This document shows, piece by piece, positions 26,117 to 34,882 of a DNA stretch of 64,000 nucleotides. This DNA is from Thermodesulfobacteriota bacterium (GTDB taxonomy: Bacteria > Desulfobacterota > UBA8473): assembly GCA_040757775.1 (NCBI GenBank), contig JBFLWQ010000009.1, positions 46,823 to 110,822 of the forward strand, read 5' to 3'. Made by a program: the position numbers and the translations under genes. Position 1 is the stretch's first letter, and every line of letters starts with the position of its first letter. The notes under the pieces are model-generated. The model saw nothing but the letters and a program-made list of their open reading frames with translations, searched no databases and was not told where the DNA came from.

Positions 26117-26144
26117 GTAGGGGCGACCCCTTGTGGTTGCCCTA
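26117..26144. repeat. REP-like hairpin, GTAGGGGCGACC type
   Basis: GTAGGGGCGACCCCTTGTGG continues to TTGCCCTA, an imperfect hairpin of the family also at 11979 and 13032-13091. It lies inside the thiolase operon, just upstream of the isochorismatase-like start. Confidence 0.6.
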
Positions 26145-26165
26145 AATAGGGAGGATGATCAAGAA

Positions 26166-26720
26166 ATGAAACCTGCCATCATTGTCGTAGATATGCTAAA
26201 GGGTGGTGTTGGGAGCAATCCTCATGTTAAATCAGAGATTGAAAGGATAATACCCAATATTCAGAGACTCCTGAAAGAAGGCAGGGGCTTGAACATCTCG
26301 ATTATATTCGCCTGTGACAGTTTTTTTTCTCAGGATTTCATGTTCAGGGGGAAGATGAAACCTCATTCGATCCGGGGAACAAGCGGGGTTGAGGTTATAG
26401 ATGAATTGAGACCGGAGGCAGGGGATATGATCTTGGAGAAAAGGCGGTTCAGCGCCTTCTTCAGAACTGATTTAGATATGACCCTGAGGACCCTTGAAGT
26501 AGATACTATTGTGGTCTGCGGTATGAATACCCATGTATGTGTTATGTTCACAGCATGGGATGGGTTGGCTAACGATTTTAATGTTGTTATCCTGGAAGAC
26601 TGCTGTGCTGCCCCCAAGAAGGAGATTCACGATGCAGCCATAAACCTGTATCGAAACTCCCCCGTATACCCGTTGTTCAGAATAATAACACTGAATGAAT
26701 TCCTGGTAGAGGTAAGCTGA
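26166..26720 (+). CDS. isochorismatase-family cysteine hydrolase
   Basis: 184 residues from the ATG at 26166, preceded by GGAGGATGATC; the longer frame begins inside a REP repeat. Catalytic set of the family: Asp in IVVDMLKGG, Lys in ILEKRRFSAF, Cys in VCGMNTHVCVM with a preceding cis-peptide-like GMN. Hydrolyses amide or vinyl-ether bonds (nicotinamidase, isochorismatase, ureidoacrylate types). Substrate unknown. Within the thiolase operon, 20 bp before the FmdE-like gene. Confidence 0.85.
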   Translation: MKPAIIVVDMLKGGVGSNPHVKSEIERIIPNIQRLLKEGRGLNISIIFACDSFFSQDFMFRGKMKPHSIRGTSGVEVIDELRPEAGDMILEKRRFSAFFRTDLDMTLRTLEVDTIVVCGMNTHVCVMFTAWDGLANDFNVVILEDCCAAPKKEIHDAAINLYRNSPVYPLFRIITLNEFLVEVS

Positions 26721-26740
26721 GGCTTATAGAGGAGGAAGCT

Positions 26741-27301
26741 ATGTATCCAGAGGACTACCGAAAAGTGATAGAGTTTCATGGCCATTCCTGTCCGGGGTCT
26801 GCCATTGGTTATCGGGCTGTGAAGGCAGCCATTGAGAAGGCTGATCTGAAAAGAGCAGGAGATGAAGAATTGGTTGCCATTGTAGAAAACGATTCTTGCA
26901 GTGTAGATGCCGTCCAGGTCCTTCTGGGTTGTACCTTTGGGAAGGGGAATCTTGTATTTAAGGATTATGGGAAACAGGTCTTTACCTTTGGAGAAAGAAC
27001 CACTGGGAAGGCTGTACGAGTCAGCTTACTTCCAGGTGCTCTGGATGCTCCCAAAGATTTGATTGAAGAAGAAGGGGAGAAGAGGAGAGAAAAAATGGTG
27101 GAGAAGATACTCCATAGTCCGGAGAGAGAGCTCTTCAAGGTTGAGGAGACAAAAATACATCTCCCCGAAGAAGCACAGATACATTCCTCAGTCCTCTGCG
27201 ATCGCTGTGGTGAGCCTGCAATGGAAACCAGGACAGTAAAGAAAGATGGAAATGTTTATTGTATCCCCTGCGCAAACGAATTCCCTGAGAAGAAGGTATA
27301 A
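26741..27301 (+). CDS. FmdE-like protein with C-terminal zinc finger
   Basis: 186 residues. EFHGHSCPGSAIGYRA near residue 8 and VENDSCSVDAVQVLLGCTFGKGNL are the FmdE (PF02663) signatures found in the E subunit of molybdenum/tungsten formylmethanofuran dehydrogenase and in stand-alone bacterial proteins. The C-terminus adds a four-Cys finger (CDRCGEPAM ... CIPC). Role in bacteria is unsettled; links to molybdopterin enzymes have been proposed. No formylmethanofuran dehydrogenase gene is visible. Confidence 0.88.
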   Translation: MYPEDYRKVIEFHGHSCPGSAIGYRAVKAAIEKADLKRAGDEELVAIVENDSCSVDAVQVLLGCTFGKGNLVFKDYGKQVFTFGERTTGKAVRVSLLPGALDAPKDLIEEEGEKRREKMVEKILHSPERELFKVEETKIHLPEEAQIHSSVLCDRCGEPAMETRTVKKDGNVYCIPCANEFPEKKV

Positions 27302-27331
27302 AATTGAAGATAAAGTTTCGCCGGAAGGAGA

Positions 27332-28096
27332 TTATCTGTCTTTGAATACAGGTTTTCTTTTTTCTAAGAAAGCTCTTATTCCTTCCCGGGTATCCTCTGT
27401 AGCAAAAAGAGATGGCATGGCATCACATGCATAAACTATTTCTTCCCCGCCAAGCATTCTATTAATTGAGGATTTGGCTAAGCGTATTGCAATAGCTGGT
27501 TTAGAAGCAATTTTTTCAGCGAGTTCCATTGCCTCATTCATAAGATTTTCGTGAGGTACAACTTTACTCACTAAATTGAGGCGAAATGCCTCTTCAGCGG
27601 AAATAGGCTCCCCAGTCATCGTCATCTCTTTCGATTTCGACCTTCCGATTATCTGATGAAGACGAACTATAGCAAAACCAGGTAGCAATCCCAGGTTTAT
27701 CTCCGGTACCCCGAACTTTGCTTTTTCCGAAGCAATTATTATATCACAACTGATAGCCAGCTCAAGACCACCACCCAGAGCGAGTCCGTTTACCGCAGCA
27801 ATGACAGGCTTCTTCACTTTTTCACCTATGGTTAGTGCCTGAAAGACATCATCAAGAAATACTTTAACACTGACAGGATCAAAGTCAAATCCGCTGATAT
27901 CTGCTCCAGCGCAGAAAGCTCTTCCTGCTCCTGTTACGATAGCTGCTTTTACGTCAGCATCCTTCTCAGATTCTGTAAAGCCCTCTTTTAAACCTTTCCT
28001 TATACCTGGGCTGAGTGCGTTCAGTTTTTTCTGGTCATCAAGGGTTAATATAGCAACTTTGTTTTTCTTCTCATATAAAACATCACCAAATCTCAT
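27332..28096 (-). CDS. enoyl-CoA hydratase/isomerase (crotonase family)
   Basis: 254 residues from the ATG at 28096, which sits five bases after GGAGG; an ATG four codons upstream overlaps that ribosome site. Motifs: LTLDDQKKLNALS, AFCAGADISGF, AAVNGLALGGGLELAISCDI, and EINLGLLPGFAIVRLHQIIG, where the hydratase-type second Glu position reads LLPG. Last gene of the second catabolic block on the minus strand. Likely hydrates or isomerises an intermediate made by the adjacent acyl-CoA dehydrogenases. Confidence 0.9.
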   Translation of the reverse strand: MRFGDVLYEKKNKVAILTLDDQKKLNALSPGIRKGLKEGFTESEKDADVKAAIVTGAGRAFCAGADISGFDFDPVSVKVFLDDVFQALTIGEKVKKPVIAAVNGLALGGGLELAISCDIIIASEKAKFGVPEINLGLLPGFAIVRLHQIIGRSKSKEMTMTGEPISAEEAFRLNLVSKVVPHENLMNEAMELAEKIASKPAIAIRLAKSSINRMLGGEEIVYACDAMPSLFATEDTREGIRAFLEKRKPVFKDR

Positions 28097-28168
28097 AATA
28101 TCCTCCATTTCTTAAATTTATATTGCTGATCGTTTGGCTATAAAAAGGTTTTGCACCTTATATATTTC

Positions 28169-29302
28169 TTAAATACCCATGAACTTAGCAATAATCTCGT
28201 GCTGGATTTCAGACGTCCCTTCAAAGATGGTTCCTACTCGTGCGTCTCTGAAGTAACGTTCAACAGGATACTCTCTCATGTAGCCGTAACCTCCATGGAG
28301 TTGAACGGCTTGGTGCGTAATACGACAGGCGGCCTCGCTCGCAAAAAGCTTCGCCATCGATGCCTCTTTCGCAAATGGTTTCTTCTGATCGCATAGCCAG
28401 GCAGCTTTGAAAACAAGGAGCTTGGATATCTCAACCATCATCGCCATCTGTGCCAGCTTGAAGCGGTTAATCTGGAATTTGCATATCGGTTGCCCAAAGG
28501 CGACTCTTTCCTTGGAATAGCTGAGCCCGGCTTCAAAAGCTGCCTCTGCAGTTCCCGCAATCATTGCTGCTACAGAGATCCGGCTCTCATTGAGAGCCTC
28601 CATCAGGACAGGGAACCCCCCTTCAGCAGGTCCTATAAGACACTCTGCAGGAACACGGCAGTCTTCAAAGACCAGCTCTGATGTTTCAGAAGAATGAAGC
28701 CCCATCTTTTCTAACTTTATGTTCTGCAAACCAGGTGTGCCTCTCTCAATTATAAAGATCGCTATTCCCTTTATCCCTTTACTTCGATTGGTACTGGCTG
28801 AAATCGTGATGAAATCGGCATAAGGAGCATTTGTAACAAACATCTTCGTTCCGTTTATGATGTAACTATCACCATCCCTCTTTGCCGTTGTTTCGATACC
28901 AGCGGCATCAGAACCGGCATTCGGTTCTGTCATTGCGAATGCAAAGATCTTCTCCCCTGAAATAGCTACAGGAAAGTATTTATCTTTCTGGTCTTCACTT
29001 CCAAAGACTTTCAAGGGGAATGTAGCCAATGTCTGACCACCGAGTGCTGAACAGAACGCCAGTGAGACCCTTCCAACCTCCATGTTCAAAATGGCATCAC
29101 AGACTTTGTCTGCCCCTGCAGCTCCATACTTCTCGTCATAGCTAACACATAGGTAACCCTGGGCGCCCATTTTTGGGTATAACTCTATAGGGAAGGTTTT
29201 TGTTTCTTCAGCCTTATCAACAAGTGGGGCCATCTCTTTAAGGGCAAACTTCCTGATTGAATCCTGAAAGATCCTTTGTTGTTCTGTAAAATCAAAATTC
29301 AC
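28169..29302 (-). CDS. acyl-CoA dehydrogenase, MCAD-type catalytic Glu
   Basis: 377 residues, complete. FAMTEPNAGSDAAGIETTA (FAD/substrate loop), INGTKMFVTNAPYADF, RVAFGQPICKFQINRFKLAQM, LHGGYGYMREYPVERYFRDARVG and IFEGTSEIQHEIIAKFMGI. The last motif keeps the Glu of YEGT, the classical base. Family role: FAD-dependent alpha,beta-dehydrogenation of an acyl-CoA with electrons to ETF. Second-last gene of the block. Confidence 0.94.
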   Translation of the reverse strand: MNFDFTEQQRIFQDSIRKFALKEMAPLVDKAEETKTFPIELYPKMGAQGYLCVSYDEKYGAAGADKVCDAILNMEVGRVSLAFCSALGGQTLATFPLKVFGSEDQKDKYFPVAISGEKIFAFAMTEPNAGSDAAGIETTAKRDGDSYIINGTKMFVTNAPYADFITISASTNRSKGIKGIAIFIIERGTPGLQNIKLEKMGLHSSETSELVFEDCRVPAECLIGPAEGGFPVLMEALNESRISVAAMIAGTAEAAFEAGLSYSKERVAFGQPICKFQINRFKLAQMAMMVEISKLLVFKAAWLCDQKKPFAKEASMAKLFASEAACRITHQAVQLHGGYGYMREYPVERYFRDARVGTIFEGTSEIQHEIIAKFMGI

Positions 29303-29460
29303 TTACTTTTCCTCCTTCTATTTCGAACTATTAAAGAATCATGCCACAGCTGTCACGCTGGTAAAAGCCTTGAGTTAAGGGAATAGGAAGAAGTTTTGAC
29401 ATTACCATAAATGTTCTGATAGGCGAGACGCCTTTCCTACCGATTGATTTTTATGTTTAA

Positions 29461-30126
29461 TTACATTTCTAATGCCTGCTTACCTGCTTTTATTATTTTT
29501 GCCAGTTCTACAGTCCGTCTGGCTAGCGCCCTTGCTCCATTTAATCCGTATTCATCTTTTAATATGCCAAGCTTATCTTTAGGATCAAAGTTTCCTGTAC
29601 CACCAAAGCTGGATGTCCCTCCCGCACCAAAAATTGTACCTGGGTGATGCACACTTGCGGGTATCATCTCAAAACCAAAGAAGAGGTAGTTAATACTGAG
29701 TAGAGTGGTCTCTATACCACCGTGCCTCATCCAGCCAACTGCGAAAGCCCCACCTACTTTATCTTTTAGTTTACCTTCATAAACGTTACCAAAAGCACAA
29801 GCGCGAAGTCTGTCCATTAGCGTTGCAAGGTATCCGGAAACCCTGCACACATAGGCAGGAGAAGCCAACAGTAGTACATCTGAATTGAGAACTTTAGGGA
29901 AGATATCAACCATATCATCCTGGATAGCACAAAATTTCCCCTCCTCCTGTTTTCTCAAGCACCAGTTACAATGCCTGCAGTCACTTATGTTTTTTCCCAC
30001 GACAGAAATCATCTCTGTCTTGACAGACTCCATGCCTTCTATATCCTTCATGGCCTCTCTTAAAAAAGTTTCGGTATTTCCCCCTTTAATCGGGCTCCCA
30101 CAGATTCCCAAGACATTAATATCCAT
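29461..30126 (-). CDS. NADPH-dependent FMN reductase / iron-sulfur flavoprotein-like
   Basis: 221 residues. Flavodoxin-like start ICGSPIKGGNTETFL (FMN phosphate loop), then the compact cysteine motif CRHCNWCLRKQEEGKFC, as in iron-sulfur flavoproteins, and LLASPAYVCRVSGYLATLMDR (isoalloxazine loop). Probably binds FMN and one [4Fe-4S] cluster and passes electrons. It lies between two acyl-CoA dehydrogenases, so it may serve a reduction step in this pathway (inference). Confidence 0.85.
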   Translation of the reverse strand: MDINVLGICGSPIKGGNTETFLREAMKDIEGMESVKTEMISVVGKNISDCRHCNWCLRKQEEGKFCAIQDDMVDIFPKVLNSDVLLLASPAYVCRVSGYLATLMDRLRACAFGNVYEGKLKDKVGGAFAVGWMRHGGIETTLLSINYLFFGFEMIPASVHHPGTIFGAGGTSSFGGTGNFDPKDKLGILKDEYGLNGARALARRTVELAKIIKAGKQALEM

Positions 30127-30256
30127 TCTTCTTTCCTCCTTGCATTTGTATATCTATGACCTCACACTCAACAGATCGTAGTTGAGTCAATAACTGGTCT
30201 ATAACCATGGTACAGGATTGCCTTTCATTAATTGAAAGAATAATTCTACCTCCTTT

Positions 30257-31405
30257 CTAAGATAGCACGTACCTCGAAATCACCACTCTCTGAATCTCAT
30301 TCGTTCCATCGGCGATCTGAGCTCCTTTTGCATCCCTCATAAGTCGTTCCACCGGATAGTCTTCCATGTATCCATATCCACCGTGAATCTGCACAGCTTC
30401 GGTAGTAACGTGCATGGCCGTATCCGAAGCGAAACACTTGGACATAGCTACCATAGCCTCTATCATGTTGAAGTTCGCTTGTCCACTGTCAATCATGGCA
30501 GCGGTCCTGTATATGAGTGAACGCGCAGCCTCTATCCCCATAGCCATGTCGGCCAGTTTAAACTGTATGGCCTGAAACTGTGCTATAGGTCTGTCAAACT
30601 GAATCCTCTGCTTTGCATACTCTATGGCATGATCCAATGCGCCCTGAGCGAGCCCCAAAGCCATTGTACCGGTACCCCACACCCTCATCATATTTCCATC
30701 CACCATAAGTATCTTCCAACCATCTCCCTCATTCAGTAATCGGTTAGCTTTCGGTACTCTAGAATCCTCAAAGATAAGCTCTCTCATGGGAACTCCCCGG
30801 AATCCCATCTTCTTTTCCTTCTTCCCCCCCTTAAATCCTGGAGTGTCCTTTTCTATCACAAAGGCACTTATACCCTTTGCTTTTTCGCCTGGTCCAGTGC
30901 GAGCGAAAACCACCAGATAATCAGCGGTTAATCCACCGGATATAAAGCACTTTGTTCCATTAAGGATATAGGTATCTCCGTTCAAGACAGCCTTTGTTTG
31001 CATATTTGCAACATTCGACCCGTAGTTTGGCTCAGTAATGGCAATAGCACAGGTTTTGTTGGTCTTAGCCATCTCGCTGAAAATTCTCTCCTTTTGCTCG
31101 TCATTCCCGTTGGAGACAATAATATTTGAAACCACCCATGTCCCAGCTGTAATTTGGGCAGCGGCAAGACAATACCTCGCAAGTTCTTCAATAATTATGC
31201 ACAGCGTGGTGGCGTTGGCATTCGCTCCACCGTATTTTTCCGGTAAGACAATCCGTAAAAGGCCGTTGTCGCCCAATATATCAACAACTTCCTGTGGAGA
31301 CTCATCATTCTCCTCCATCTCCTTGATCATTGGGGTTAACTTTTCAGCCCCCAATTTCCTGACAGTATCCCGAATCATTTTCTGCTCATCAGTAAGATCG
31401 AACAT
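30257..31405 (-). CDS. acyl-CoA dehydrogenase with Asp at the MCAD base position
   Basis: 382 residues, complete. Motifs: AIAITEPNYGSNVANMQTKA, LNGTKCFISGGLTADY, RIQFDRPIAQFQAIQFKLADM, IHGGYGYMEDYPVERLMRDAKGA and IADGTNEIQRVVISRYVLS. Where most family members have YEGT, it reads ADGT, so the base may be Asp; helix G has no alternative Glu. The variant could tune substrate (alicyclic or branched acyl-CoA) or redox behaviour. Lies 83 bp downstream of a binding-protein gene. Confidence 0.93.
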   Translation of the reverse strand: MFDLTDEQKMIRDTVRKLGAEKLTPMIKEMEENDESPQEVVDILGDNGLLRIVLPEKYGGANANATTLCIIIEELARYCLAAAQITAGTWVVSNIIVSNGNDEQKERIFSEMAKTNKTCAIAITEPNYGSNVANMQTKAVLNGDTYILNGTKCFISGGLTADYLVVFARTGPGEKAKGISAFVIEKDTPGFKGGKKEKKMGFRGVPMRELIFEDSRVPKANRLLNEGDGWKILMVDGNMMRVWGTGTMALGLAQGALDHAIEYAKQRIQFDRPIAQFQAIQFKLADMAMGIEAARSLIYRTAAMIDSGQANFNMIEAMVAMSKCFASDTAMHVTTEAVQIHGGYGYMEDYPVERLMRDAKGAQIADGTNEIQRVVISRYVLS

Positions 31406-31488
31406 AGTCTGTCCCTCCCCCCGCTTAATTTTTCGATACCCACTGTATCGATGTATTCACCAGTTGCATTGCCAGAATGTAAGAAAGA

Positions 31489-32682
31489 TTAGTCCGAGGA
31501 TCTTCTCCATTCGGTAATGGGAATAAAAGTCTTATTTTTCAGATATGCCTTCAAAAACCTTGTATAGTTCCCGCCCTTATGATCATCGGAACCATAGGTA
31601 AGAGGGCCTGTGAGACCTTCTGTATCAAAGCCTCGGATGGTTTCTATCCCCTCAACAAGGCTTTCACTGTTCAAACCTTCTCCTCCCCTCTTTATTCCCT
31701 CGGCAAGGATCATACTCTTAACCCAACCTACAGTATAGTCAACGGTCTGGCGTTTCCCCGGAAGATATCCTTCGGTTATCCTCATCATTTCTTGTACCCC
31801 TTTGGCAGCATCACCCCATAGAGCAAAAGGATTATCACAGATGTAGCCATCAGCAGCCCTGCCGGCTATCTCTATAATTGCCTCACTATTTGAGAAAAGT
31901 GTTCCTATGAACTGGGGTTTGTAACCTATCTTATACGCATCTCTTAAGAAGCAGATCGCCGTTCCATCACTACCACCCAAGATAACATAATTTGCTTTAG
32001 CCCTTCTCGAATTCATTACCTGTGATGTGGCATCTATTGCCGCAGGAGAAATGTACTCTTCGTGAAACTTGATTCCCAAAGGCTTTACTGTTTCCTGAAT
32101 CGCCCTTGAGATTGTCCTCCCACTTTCGTTATCAAGATTGGCACAGGCTAATACAGGGTTCTTTGCCTTTAAATCTTTCAATATATAGTCAATCACGGTT
32201 TTTACCCGATTCTGGTAAGTATCTTGTACTGTAAAGACATATCGTTTTACCGGCTTGACTATTATCTCAGCCGAACTTACAGATATAATCGGCAGTTTTT
32301 GCTTTTCATAGTGGGGCATCAGGGCAGAAATATTCGCTGTTCCAGTAACCATAATACAAGTAAGTATCCCGTCTCTAAAGACGAGCTTTTTGAATGCTGC
32401 AAGGGTCAATGGAACTGAATACCTATCATCTTCATGAATGAGCCTTATCTTTCTACCATGGATTCCTCCTTGCTCATTAAGATACCTTAAGTAATTCTTA
32501 ATGCCGTTGCTCATGGGAACGGTGACCGCTGTAACAGGTCCTGTCATATCGGCTATAAGCCCCACTTTAATAGTATCTTTACTAACACCTCGAACATCCT
32601 CACCGTAAACATGAGTTATTCCTAAGACAAACAAGGTTACAACAAATATTGTAAAGACTTTTTCTTTTCTCATGATTGGCAC
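31489..32682 (-). CDS. ABC substrate-binding protein, Peripla_BP_6 (LivK-like)
   Basis: 397 residues with an N-terminal signal sequence (VFTIFVVTLFVLGITHVYG). Then DTIKVGLIADMTGPVTAVTV and GIHGRKIRLIHEDDRYSVPL, the type I periplasmic fold of branched-chain amino acid and aromatic-acid receptors, and a second lobe with NYVILGGSDGTAICFLRDA. Close relative of the next upstream gene, so the pair is a tandem duplication. In catabolic loci such proteins bind the pathway's aromatic or fatty acid; permease and ATPase genes are not here. Confidence 0.92.
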   Translation of the reverse strand: MPIMRKEKVFTIFVVTLFVLGITHVYGEDVRGVSKDTIKVGLIADMTGPVTAVTVPMSNGIKNYLRYLNEQGGIHGRKIRLIHEDDRYSVPLTLAAFKKLVFRDGILTCIMVTGTANISALMPHYEKQKLPIISVSSAEIIVKPVKRYVFTVQDTYQNRVKTVIDYILKDLKAKNPVLACANLDNESGRTISRAIQETVKPLGIKFHEEYISPAAIDATSQVMNSRRAKANYVILGGSDGTAICFLRDAYKIGYKPQFIGTLFSNSEAIIEIAGRAADGYICDNPFALWGDAAKGVQEMMRITEGYLPGKRQTVDYTVGWVKSMILAEGIKRGGEGLNSESLVEGIETIRGFDTEGLTGPLTYGSDDHKGGNYTRFLKAYLKNKTFIPITEWRRSSD

Positions 32683-32711
32683 CTCCTTTGCTTCAAAGAT
32701 TAGATAATGTA

Positions 32712-33935
32712 TTATTCTTTTGGCGTTAACCAGCCTGAAATTGGAACAACTCTTTTATTGGCTATATCGGCCTTATACATTTTGCAAGCATCACTTGGTT
32801 TATGTTTGGTAGAACTGTAAGTGATGGGAGCGGTAATTCCAGCAGTATCTAGGTTACGTATATTCTCTATACCATCGACAAAGCCCTCTATGGTCAGATC
32901 GCGGCCTGCTTTCTTCAAACCTTCAGCGCATATTAAGGCAATAGCCCATCCCTGGGTATAGAACTTATTACGCATCGGCTTTTCTGTGCCAGGCTTGTAT
33001 CTAAGGGTAATTCCCCTCATTTGAGCTACCCCCTCTGCATCCTCGTGCCATGAAGCAAAAGAATGAACCCCGATAAGATTACGTGCTGCGTCGCCAGCTA
33101 TTCTCACAACATCGTCATCACATACATAATAGGTTCCGATAAAGTTACTATTAAAGTCAAGCATCTTTGCTGAACGTAAGAATGCAGCAGCTGTTACATT
33201 ACTTGTCTGCAAGATCACATGGTTTACCTTGGCTTTCTTCATGGCAAGTACCTGTGTTGTAGCCTCTGTAGCTGCAAGATTAATTATTTCCATGGCAACC
33301 ATCTTGATGCCATAGGACTCAGCTGTCTTCACAGCCGCAGCCCTACCAATTTTACCATATTCGATATCCAAGTTAATAAAGCCTATCCTTGGGTTTATGA
33401 CTCTTAAATCCTCTATTAAGTACTTGAAAATGACTTTAATCTCATCCTCATACGTAGCACATGGGATAAAAAGATACCGTTTACATGGCTTGATCATGTC
33501 CTCAGCTAGACTTATGATGATACCTGGCACTCTATTCTTTTCTATGCTATGATAAAAAGCCTTGGTCTGTCCACTCCCTCCCATACCAAGGATCGTAAGA
33601 ACTTCATCTCTAAAGATCAATTTCTTGAAGGCTGCCATGGCTAATGGTATAGTATATCGGTCATCTTCTACGATCAATTTAACCTTGCGGTTGTAAATGC
33701 CCCCCTGTTCGTTTATGTATTGGAAGTAGTTCCTGATCCCCTCGGTTATGGGTACGGTTGTATCTGCCACAGGACCAGTTTGAGCCAATATGACTCCGAT
33801 GTCAATGGTATCATCCGTTACACCTCTAACCCCTCCTGCATACACAAAGAGGCTTCCAAGAAATAAGGAAGAAAACAAAAACAAAAAAACTGCACCCACG
33901 AACCTGTACCGACAAAATGCATCTTTCTTTTCCAT
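32712..33935 (-). CDS. ABC substrate-binding protein, Peripla_BP_6 (LivK-like)
   Basis: 407 residues. Signal segment FVGAVFLFLFSSLFLGSLFVYAGG, then DTIDIGVILAQTGPVADTTV and IYNRKVKLIVEDDRYTIPL, parallel to the downstream paralogue at 31489. The sequences run in register throughout but differ in ligand-contact regions, suggesting two related ligands. Exported to the periplasm. Shares the minus-strand operon with acyl-CoA dehydrogenases and a MenB/BadI-type crotonase. Confidence 0.92.
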   Translation of the reverse strand: MEKKDAFCRYRFVGAVFLFLFSSLFLGSLFVYAGGVRGVTDDTIDIGVILAQTGPVADTTVPITEGIRNYFQYINEQGGIYNRKVKLIVEDDRYTIPLAMAAFKKLIFRDEVLTILGMGGSGQTKAFYHSIEKNRVPGIIISLAEDMIKPCKRYLFIPCATYEDEIKVIFKYLIEDLRVINPRIGFINLDIEYGKIGRAAAVKTAESYGIKMVAMEIINLAATEATTQVLAMKKAKVNHVILQTSNVTAAAFLRSAKMLDFNSNFIGTYYVCDDDVVRIAGDAARNLIGVHSFASWHEDAEGVAQMRGITLRYKPGTEKPMRNKFYTQGWAIALICAEGLKKAGRDLTIEGFVDGIENIRNLDTAGITAPITYSSTKHKPSDACKMYKADIANKRVVPISGWLTPKE

Positions 33936-33988
33936 GGTGTTACCTCCCTTTTGCTAAGTAGCTTCCCTGTGGAATGCCACTCACCATA

Positions 33989-34840
33989 TTATTTTGACCG
34001 GTGTTTCCAGAAATTTGGTTTTCTCTTTTCAAAGAAGGCGCCCTGGGCTTCTCTGACATCCATGCCATCGAAGAAATCCGGGGCAATAAGGTTCTGGAAT
34101 CGTCCCAGAGATCCATCAAGATAGTCAATAACACTATCAAAACTGGCCTTTAATATTGATATGCAGTCCGGAGAATGAGCTAGAATCCGTTCACACCAAC
34201 TGTCCACTTCTTCATCCAGTTTTTCAAGAGGGACTACTGCATTAACCAACCCCATCTCTAATGCCTCCTGGGCAGTATACTGTTTGGTCAACATCCAGAT
34301 TTCTCTCGCCTTTTTAGCACCCACAACAAAGGTTAGATAGGCAACACAGAAACCGTCAGCAGGGCTTCCCACCCGTGGCCCAGTTTGCCCGAATTTAGCA
34401 TTATCTGCTGCAATGGTAAAATCACACATATACGCCAGGTGATTGCCTCCCCCGATTGCATAGCCTTTTACCGCTGCTATCACAGGCTTTCGGCATCTGC
34501 GAACAAAGGAGTTTACTACAGGTCTGCCCCCTGAGAGGACAAATCGGGAACCCCTCCTCGGATCATCCTGCCCTTCCTTTTCCCATGATACATCACCTCC
34601 GGTACAAAAAGCTTTGTCGCCAGTGCCTGTAAGAACTACAGCACCTAGAGTCTTATCATGACTGGCATCGTCCAATGCGATACACATCTCATCTACGGTA
34701 TCGCCCGTGAATGCATTATAGACCTTAGGCCTGTTGATAGTGATTCTCCCTACTCCTCCTCCTTCGCTGTGGTACTTGCTTTCGTAGATTATGTCCTTAA
34801 AACCAAATTTCTCTATCTGTTTCCATTCAGTCCATCCCAT
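33989..34840 (-). CDS. crotonase of the MenB/BadI type (ring-forming or ring-opening CoA enzyme)
   Basis: 283 residues. Closer to MenB and to 2-ketocyclohexanecarboxyl-CoA hydrolase (BadI) than to hydratases: ITINRPKVYNAFTGDTVDEM, VVLTGTGDKAFCTGGDVSWE, KGYAIGGGNHLAYMCDFTIAA, AKFGQTGPRVGSPADGF, GAKKAREIWMLTKQYTAQEA, and FFEKRKPNFWKH. No menaquinone genes are present; five acyl-CoA dehydrogenases and a BcrA-type activator are, which favours a BadI-like ring-cleavage role in alicyclic acid degradation (inference). Confidence 0.85.
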   Translation of the reverse strand: MGWTEWKQIEKFGFKDIIYESKYHSEGGGVGRITINRPKVYNAFTGDTVDEMCIALDDASHDKTLGAVVLTGTGDKAFCTGGDVSWEKEGQDDPRRGSRFVLSGGRPVVNSFVRRCRKPVIAAVKGYAIGGGNHLAYMCDFTIAADNAKFGQTGPRVGSPADGFCVAYLTFVVGAKKAREIWMLTKQYTAQEALEMGLVNAVVPLEKLDEEVDSWCERILAHSPDCISILKASFDSVIDYLDGSLGRFQNLIAPDFFDGMDVREAQGAFFEKRKPNFWKHRSK

Positions 34841-34882
34841 TTTTCCGCCTCCATCTGTAATAAAAAAAGTTGTATAGTTATT

